A stretch of DNA of 24,545 nt from Podaxis mareebaensis (Eukaryota > Basidiomycota > Agaricomycetes > Agaricales > Agaricaceae). Location: NCBI GenBank assembly GCA_018524725.1, contig JAEUWP010000229.1, forward strand, positions 1-24,545, written 5' to 3'. Made by a program: the position numbers and the translations under genes. Under the pieces are notes generated by a model. The model was not told where the DNA came from. It saw only the letters and a program-made list of their open reading frames with translations, and ran no database searches. Below are positions 20,046 through 24,545 of the stretch, piece by piece (position 1 is the first letter of the stretch; every line of letters starts with the position of its first letter).

Positions 20046-21808
20046 ATGGGCAAATGAAAGAACAAATTTGAACCCCTTGACTTATCTGAGGTCCCTGAGA
20101 CCCCTCAGCAGCAATGCCCAACCACTTCCAGTTGGTCAGATTTATCTTACAAGCCCCCACAACCAGTGTTTGAGGAACCCACATCCTCCAACCCTTCCTC
20201 TCAGTCAAGCTCAAGTGGCCAACAAACTCCCTCTCATCTCTCAGGTAGGGATTTATTCAAAGCTGGATTCTCTTCCTCCTCACCACTCAGGCATGCTACT
20301 GGGTGTCTCCAGAGCAGGTCTTCTTCCAACATGGAGCTCAATCTCCCTGTCTCCCCTCCCTTTGAGCAGAGAACTCCCAAAGCTGCTCCCTCCTCCCTTT
20401 CCTCTGACTCCACCCCCCACAAGGTCAACGATGATGAGGAGGAAACCCCATCAGGCACTATTATGACAATAACCCATGCTTTTAATGAGACAGAGCATCA
20501 GCTTTCCCCTGACCCTCACCTCTTCACTGCCCTTTGTGACTTCATCTCAGTACTGGAGTCCAAGAATTTATTCACCAACTGCACTCCCCCTTCCACCTGG
20601 CATACTCCCCTCCCTGCAGACAGCATCACTGCACTGCTCATTGAGGCTTGCAAACCACATGCCCAACACATGCCATTCCATGGAATGGCTGACTCAGCAA
20701 TGGTAGACACTCAACCAGCACCTACCTCCCAGTCCTCCACCCAGGCTCCAGTACTTCCTTGGCCCCCCCCTGTGACTCCCACTCCATGTGACAGGCCCAG
20801 ACCTCCCTCACATACCCCTCAACCTCCACATGACAGGCCTAGCCCTCTCTTGTGTGACACCAAGGCTGGCCCTCTCAGCCTCAACCCCTCTACAAGGCAT
20901 AAGCCTTATTATGTGGCCTGGGGTCCTACCTGGCATCAATTCTTCTTGAGTGCCAGTGCTAGTGACCTAGCTAGCACTCATGCCTCCCTCCAATCCCTTG
21001 TCATGTGCTTCAATCAAGCACTTACTTGGGCCAAGTCAGCACTAACTGTTGACTCTGGCCACTTCCGCTCTGGAGTCATTGCCTTCTCCACTGGCAGTGT
21101 CCCCTCCCAGGCAGACCTTGACACCATCTCTGCCTGCCTCCCCTCTGTGCTAAAGAGTGCCTCCATCACTCTCCCTGTATCCTGATCTTTTGTCAAGATT
21201 GTGGATGTCCCTTTCTTCTCAGCTGACAGCTTTACCCTCTCAGCTGATCAGGTCAAGACTGAGGCCTCCACCTCCCCCTTCTTCCCCTCCTCTGACATGC
21301 ATCACTTGTGTGTTGTCTGCAACTCTGCCAAGTCTGATACTGCCACTGTGTGGATTGACTTGGTTGACTCTCAACATGGCACCCTTGCTGCCTTCCTTAT
21401 CAACAGGCACATCATGATCAATGGTGCTTCCTGTCTTATCAAAGGGGCTCACACCCACACCAGCACACCTCAGTGTCAGCACTGTTGGTGCTGGGGTCAT
21501 CCTTCTGATGCCTGCTGTGCTTGTGCACCCAGGTGTCCTCTCTATGGGGGACCTCATTCAGAGGCCTCACTGCTCCATAGCCAGGTGTTGCAGGGGCAAC
21601 TCCAAGGCAACCCCCTCCCATCCCCCCCACTCTGGCAGGCAATCCCTGCCCCCATCCTCCTTGGTGCCTCAACTGTTCAAGCACCCATTCTTCCAACAAC
21701 TGCTGGTGTCCCTACTGGCAACATCTCTTTGACTGGGATTGGATTCTTGGGTGATACCAATGTGATGCTGAAGCCAAGAAAGCCCCCCCTGGGGGTCATA
21801 AGGGCTAA
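20046..21808 (+). pseudogene. ORF1 of element B (RRM-like plus zinc knuckles), nearly open
   Basis: The frame begins at ATG 20046 and is open, with only two TGA codons (20052 and 21183), to about 21565; this is the better preserved copy. A one-base loss in the second knuckle region and a later shift lead to the TAA at 21806-21808. Layout: Ser/Pro-rich N-terminus, a conserved helical block (SPDPHLFTALCDFISVLES, ~20508-20560), a Pro-rich linker (20750-20900), a block around ALTVDSGHFRSG (~21040), an RRM-like block (VDVPFFSADSF ... VWIDLVDSQHG), then CQHCWCWGHPSDAC (~21474-21515). A Ser/Pro/Thr-rich bias and absence of enzyme motifs fit a LINE ORF1 RNA-binding protein. Confidence 0.85.
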
Positions 21809-22034
21809 AAGTGTCACCATATGCTTCCCCTTCCAGTGCACCTTCTCCTGGCCATGGACTGCCTTGCTGTAATTGGTTTTCTTTCATTCATGTTGTTCAG
21901 GGCACCTGTATATCTTTTCTTCTTTTTGATTTTGTTTTCTTTCTCTGTTTCTCTTACACAACAGGACTGCTATTGTGCACCCATTTGTATTAGTCTAGTA
22001 CTAGTGCAATAAACTGTGGATAAAAAAAAAAAAG
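21809..22034 (+). other. 3' UTR and poly(A) tail of element B
   Basis: Pyrimidine-rich. The shared LINE tail block is at 21963-21990 (GGACTGCTATTGTGCACCC, then ATTTGTAT), AATAAA at 22008-22013, and A12 at 22022-22033. It is closest to the LINE-2 version of the block. Confidence 0.82.
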
Positions 22035-22048
22035 GGATCTCCATGAGC
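22035..22048. repeat. Target-site duplication of element B, 3' copy
   Basis: GGATCTCCATGAGC directly after the poly(A); pairs with 19973-19986. Confidence 0.95.
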
Positions 22049-23334
22049 AAGATGAGGGAAGATGAAGTTAATTTACTTTATCTTATTAAAAGTTTGGAAG
22101 ACTCTAATCTACCAGAAAAGAAGGTCTTTCAACAGTATATCCAGTCAGAAAATATGGGACCTGCTAGACCATTGGCAGTTATTGCAGTAACCCTGGTAGA
22201 CAGTCCATGGACCCAGAACAATACTGCTTTATGCTTTGTGAAGAAGTACAAACCAGTAGCATTAAAAGTTAAACCAGTACTCAGAGAGCTGCCAAAGAAG
22301 TTTCAGATCATTCAAGAAATTAAAGGAGATCCCCTAGCCAATCTGCTGGTACTCCCTGTACAGCCACCAGAATTCCAACCCAAGGGCTGCTACACAGAAG
22401 ATTGTATGTGTAAGATGGACATGGGGCACAGATCAGAGTTTCTCACTACAGAAGAGCAGAAACTTATGCATTGGTTAATAGCCAAACATAATGAAGCTTT
22501 TGTGTGGGATGACATGGAATGGGGAGAGTTCAAAGAAGAGTATTTCCCTCCTATAGAAATCCTGACAATAGCCCATACACCATGGGTAGAAAAACATTTC
22601 TGGCTATCTATGATGAAGTATGTAAAATCATCAGAAGAAAGATTGATACAGGAGTATATGAACCATCAAACTCCTCCTACAGGTCACAATGGTTCTGTGT
22701 AGTTAAGAAAGATGGAAAAAGTCTTAGATTGGTTCATAGTCTGGAGCCACTTAATCAAGTAACCATAGCACACTCAGGTTTGCCTCCAGCTACAAAAGAA
22801 TTGGCAATGCACTTTGCAGGTTGTGCATGTAACAGTGTATTAGATTTGTATGTTGGTTATGATGAGCAACAGTTAGCAGAATTGTCATGAGACTTGACCA
22901 CCTTTCAGACACCCTTTGGAGCATTGAGGTTGGTCACCCTACCAATGGGTTGGACTAATTCTGTTCCAATCTTTTATGATGATGTAACTTACATCCTGCA
23001 AGACAAGATACCAGAATATACTATGCCCTACATAGAAAACATACCTATTAGGGGACCTATATCTCACTATGAACAACCTGACAGAAGTTATGAAGTTCTA
23101 TGCACAAACCCAGGGATTCATTGCTTTGTATGGGAGCATATGCAAACAGTTGATAGAATCTTACAGAGAATGAAGTATGCAGGAAGAACCTTCTCAGGAC
23201 CCAAGACTACAATTTGTGCTGATCACATTACAATGGTTGGGTTTGATTGTTCCTACCAAGAAAGAAAACCTACAGCAGATACCATAGGAAAGATCATTAG
23301 ATGGGGACCTTGTGAAAACCCTACCAATGTGTGA
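22049..23334 (+). pseudogene. Gypsy pol: pre-RT linker and reverse transcriptase, inactivated
   Basis: 22049 to ~22580 is the linker (KMREDEVNLLYLIK ... EEQKLMHWLIAKHNEAFVW). A frameshift near 22580 moves into the frame used for the rest of pol. RT landmarks are WFCVVKKDGKSLRLVHSLE, motif A LDLYVGYDE (Asp 22843-22845), TTFQTPFGALR, LVTLPMGWTN (motif B region) and motif C as YIEN (23029-23040) instead of Y-V/I-D-D. TGA codons at 22888 and 23332 fall before D.TTFQTPFG and AFLG, where this family has Arg, as expected from CGA. This enzyme would copy element RNA in particles. It is inactive. Confidence 0.88.
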
Positions 23335-24411
23335 GCTTTCTTAGGTATAGTGGTTCAATGCAGGAATCACATTCCTCACTTTGTAACCATCACAGCTCCT
23401 TTGTACAATGTTTGTAGACCCAATATACCATTTGAATGGGGACCAGAACAGGAGCTCACGCAACAGCAGTTGAAGGATAAGATACAAGAATGCTTTCATA
23501 CTAGGAATCCTAAGTTTCCTAGTGAACAGCCTATTGTAATGGCAGTAGACTCCTCATGGAGAGCAGTGGGGTATTATATCTATCAATGTGATGATGTAGA
23601 CCCTAAGCAGATTCATTATGTGAAGTTCAATTCCATATTAATGGATCCCAGACAACAGTGGTATTCACAACCCAAGCAAAAATTGTGTGGGTTGAGAATG
23701 GCACTAGAAGAAGAAGCATATTTATTAAGAGGGTGTAGAAACTTAGTAATCAAAACCAACACTAAGTATCTATTTGGAATGTTGAATAATCCTGGTAAAC
23801 TGCCTAATGTGACAATCAATCACTGGGTAGATCAGAAGACTTTCAAAGACAATTCAGAATTTCAGATGGCTTTAAAAGAGGCTAAAGAAAATACTAAGCA
23901 AGAAATTGAGCAGTGAAGGGTACTCGTGAGAGATCCCAGCTGTCCTATACTTGTCAGACAATTCTTAGCTGAAGTAATGTTGTGAGAGGAACAAGACTTA
24001 GAGGACATAGCAACTAGCAAAGAACCCTATGATGAGAATAGAAGAACTCAGACTGCTAAGGTACAGGATGAACAGCTTCATAAAATCAGGGAATGGCTAG
24101 CTATGGGACCTAAGAAATTGGACCTCATGAGGATGACTACAGAACAAGCAAAGTTTGTCAGAACAGCCTCACACTTCTGGTTAGATAATAATGGACAACT
24201 GTACAGGAAAACAACTGGATCCAGTTTTCCACAACTAGTGGTGGATCCAGAAAATCATATGAGCATCATGAAAGAATGTCTACCTTACCTTGTGAGAAAA
24301 AGAATCAAGTTCAATGATAAAGTCAAGAGTTTATTGGATACAGACTCAGAAGTCCTTAGAGTCCTAGAGGAATCAGACAATAAGCTCACTGATGAAGACA
24401 TGCAAGTCTAG
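23335..24411 (+). pseudogene. Gypsy pol: RNase H, integrase N-terminal stub and pol C-terminal tail; integrase core deleted
   Basis: Same frame as the RT, with TGA at 23914 and 23983. After the connection domain (PHFVTITAPLY ... PFEWGPEQ), RNase H starts at VMAVDSSWRAVGYY (Asp 23548-23550). Its later acidic site reads IKTNTKY, with Asn where Asp is usual. The expected end of RNase H with its DGLSR-type signature is missing; INHWVDQ passes straight into Lys/Glu-rich sequence. From 24060 (LHKIREWLAM ... FWLDNNGQLYRK ... LVVDPENHMSIMKE) the region just before the integrase HHCC zinc finger is recognisable. It then jumps at ~24275 to a tail (LPYLVRKRIKFNDKVKSLLDTDSE) ending in TAG 24409-24411. 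HHCC, the DDE core and any chromodomain are absent. Confidence 0.75.
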
Positions 24412-24545
24412 CAAGGAACCATCCTTGCAAGGACTTCTTAAGCAATAACCAAGATCACAGGCAACACAATCATATTCAGATACAGTCAGACAATCAAACA
24501 GTAGATATAAGGGGTTAATAGCAGTATACAGATGAGTGGGGTGTT
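24412..24545 (+). promoter_or_regulatory. Gypsy 3' untranslated part, polypurine tract and first 4 bases of the 3' LTR
   Basis: No frame follows the pol stop. GATGAGTGGGG (24531-24541) is a purine run directly before TGTT (24542-24545), the same four bases that open the 5' LTR at 13252. That is where plus-strand priming would occur. Only four LTR bases are available, so the junction rests on position and pattern. Confidence 0.6.

Larger units (their letters stand above)
19987..22034 (+). mobile_element. Element B: ORF1-only non-autonomous LINE in gypsy pol
   Basis: A 2048-bp unit from CACCTTCC (19987) to its A12 tail (22022-22033), with exact 14-bp duplications. Same family, same orientation and same structure as element A. 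Removing it and one duplication rejoins gypsy pol in frame (RISMS to KMREDEV), which proves a clean insertion into an already present gypsy copy. No endonuclease or RT sequence is present between ORF1 and the 3' UTR. Confidence 0.93.
13252..24545 (+). mobile_element. Ty3/gypsy-type LTR retrotransposon, decayed, with two nested LINE insertions
   Basis: Order: 5' LTR (13252-16842, interrupted), primer-binding-like site (16845), leader, gag with one zinc knuckle, a DUF4100-like pol N-terminus, protease, RT, RNase H, an integrase remnant, polypurine tract, and the first four bases of the 3' LTR. Order protease-RT-RNase H-integrase remnant and the RT signatures (TTFQTPFGALR, LVTLPMGWTN) identify Ty3/gypsy. 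Without insertions A and B the element is only about 7.1 kb up to the 3' LTR. It is inactive: many TGA stops, at least four frameshifts, mutated protease and RT sites, and an integrase deletion. Confidence 0.9.

Noticed and set aside
22016..22048. An apparent start 'MDKKKKGISM' at the element B/gypsy junction
   Set aside because: The Met-Lys run is translated poly(A) of element B, and the frame only continues because gypsy pol resumes. Not a real start.
1..24545. Defence system, toxin-antitoxin, phage or biosynthetic cluster
   Set aside because: All long frames are explained by retroelements or by one intron-containing gene fragment; no such genes were found.

Overview
The window reads as repeat-rich DNA of a filamentous fungus, most likely an Agaricomycete-type basidiomycete. 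The reasons are short GT-AG introns with CTNAC-like branch sites, non-LTR retrotransposons with a C-terminal RNase H (I/Tad-like group), and a Ty3/gypsy element whose polyprotein resembles the basidiomycete 'DUF4100' type. Nothing bacterial or viral is visible, and the species cannot be named from sequence alone. About 93% of the window is transposable elements. The only other DNA is two pieces, 4791-6154 and 13047-13251, which look like one broken multi-exon gene read on the minus strand.

Layout. (1) 1-4790, plus: 3' part of a LINE ('LINE-1'), with endonuclease tail, reverse transcriptase, RNase H, 3' UTR and A20 tail. It is split by a solo LTR at 1539-2908 with a perfect 5-bp duplication (GCTAT), and that LTR carries its own ~270-codon reading frame on the minus strand. 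(2) 4791-6154, minus: five exons of an unrecognised gene, cut off at its 3' side by LINE-1. (3) 6155-13031, minus: a full-length 6.9-kb LINE ('LINE-2') with a 15-bp target duplication. It has an ORF1 with CCHC knuckles and an ORF2 with endonuclease, RT and RNase H, and ORF2's ATG overlaps ORF1's stop. (4) 13047-13251: upstream flank of the broken gene. (5) 13252 to the end, plus: a Ty3/gypsy element with 5' LTR, primer-binding-like site, gag, pol, polypurine tract and the first 4 bases of the 3' LTR. Its 5' LTR and its pol gene each hold one ~2.05-2.1-kb insertion (A, 14062-16165; B, 19987-22034).

Insertions A and B are the most interesting objects. They are two copies of a non-autonomous LINE that carries only ORF1 (RRM-like plus zinc knuckles) and no endonuclease/RT. 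They share the 5' start, ORF1 architecture and 3' end with LINE-2, and each has its own poly(A) tail and 13-14-bp target duplication. They look like fungal counterparts of ORF1-only 'half-LINEs', probably moved in trans by LINE-1/LINE-2-type machinery.

Every coding element is decayed. In-frame stops are almost all TGA, often where arginine is expected, and CpG is visibly scarce. This fits C-to-T mutation of methylated CpG (CGA to TGA). Catalytic residues are lost in LINE-2 RT (FIDN), gypsy RT (YIEN) and gypsy protease (DSS), and the gypsy integrase is deleted. Inferred order: gene first, then LINE-1, LINE-2 and gypsy in unknown order, then the LTR element into LINE-1 and A and B into gypsy.
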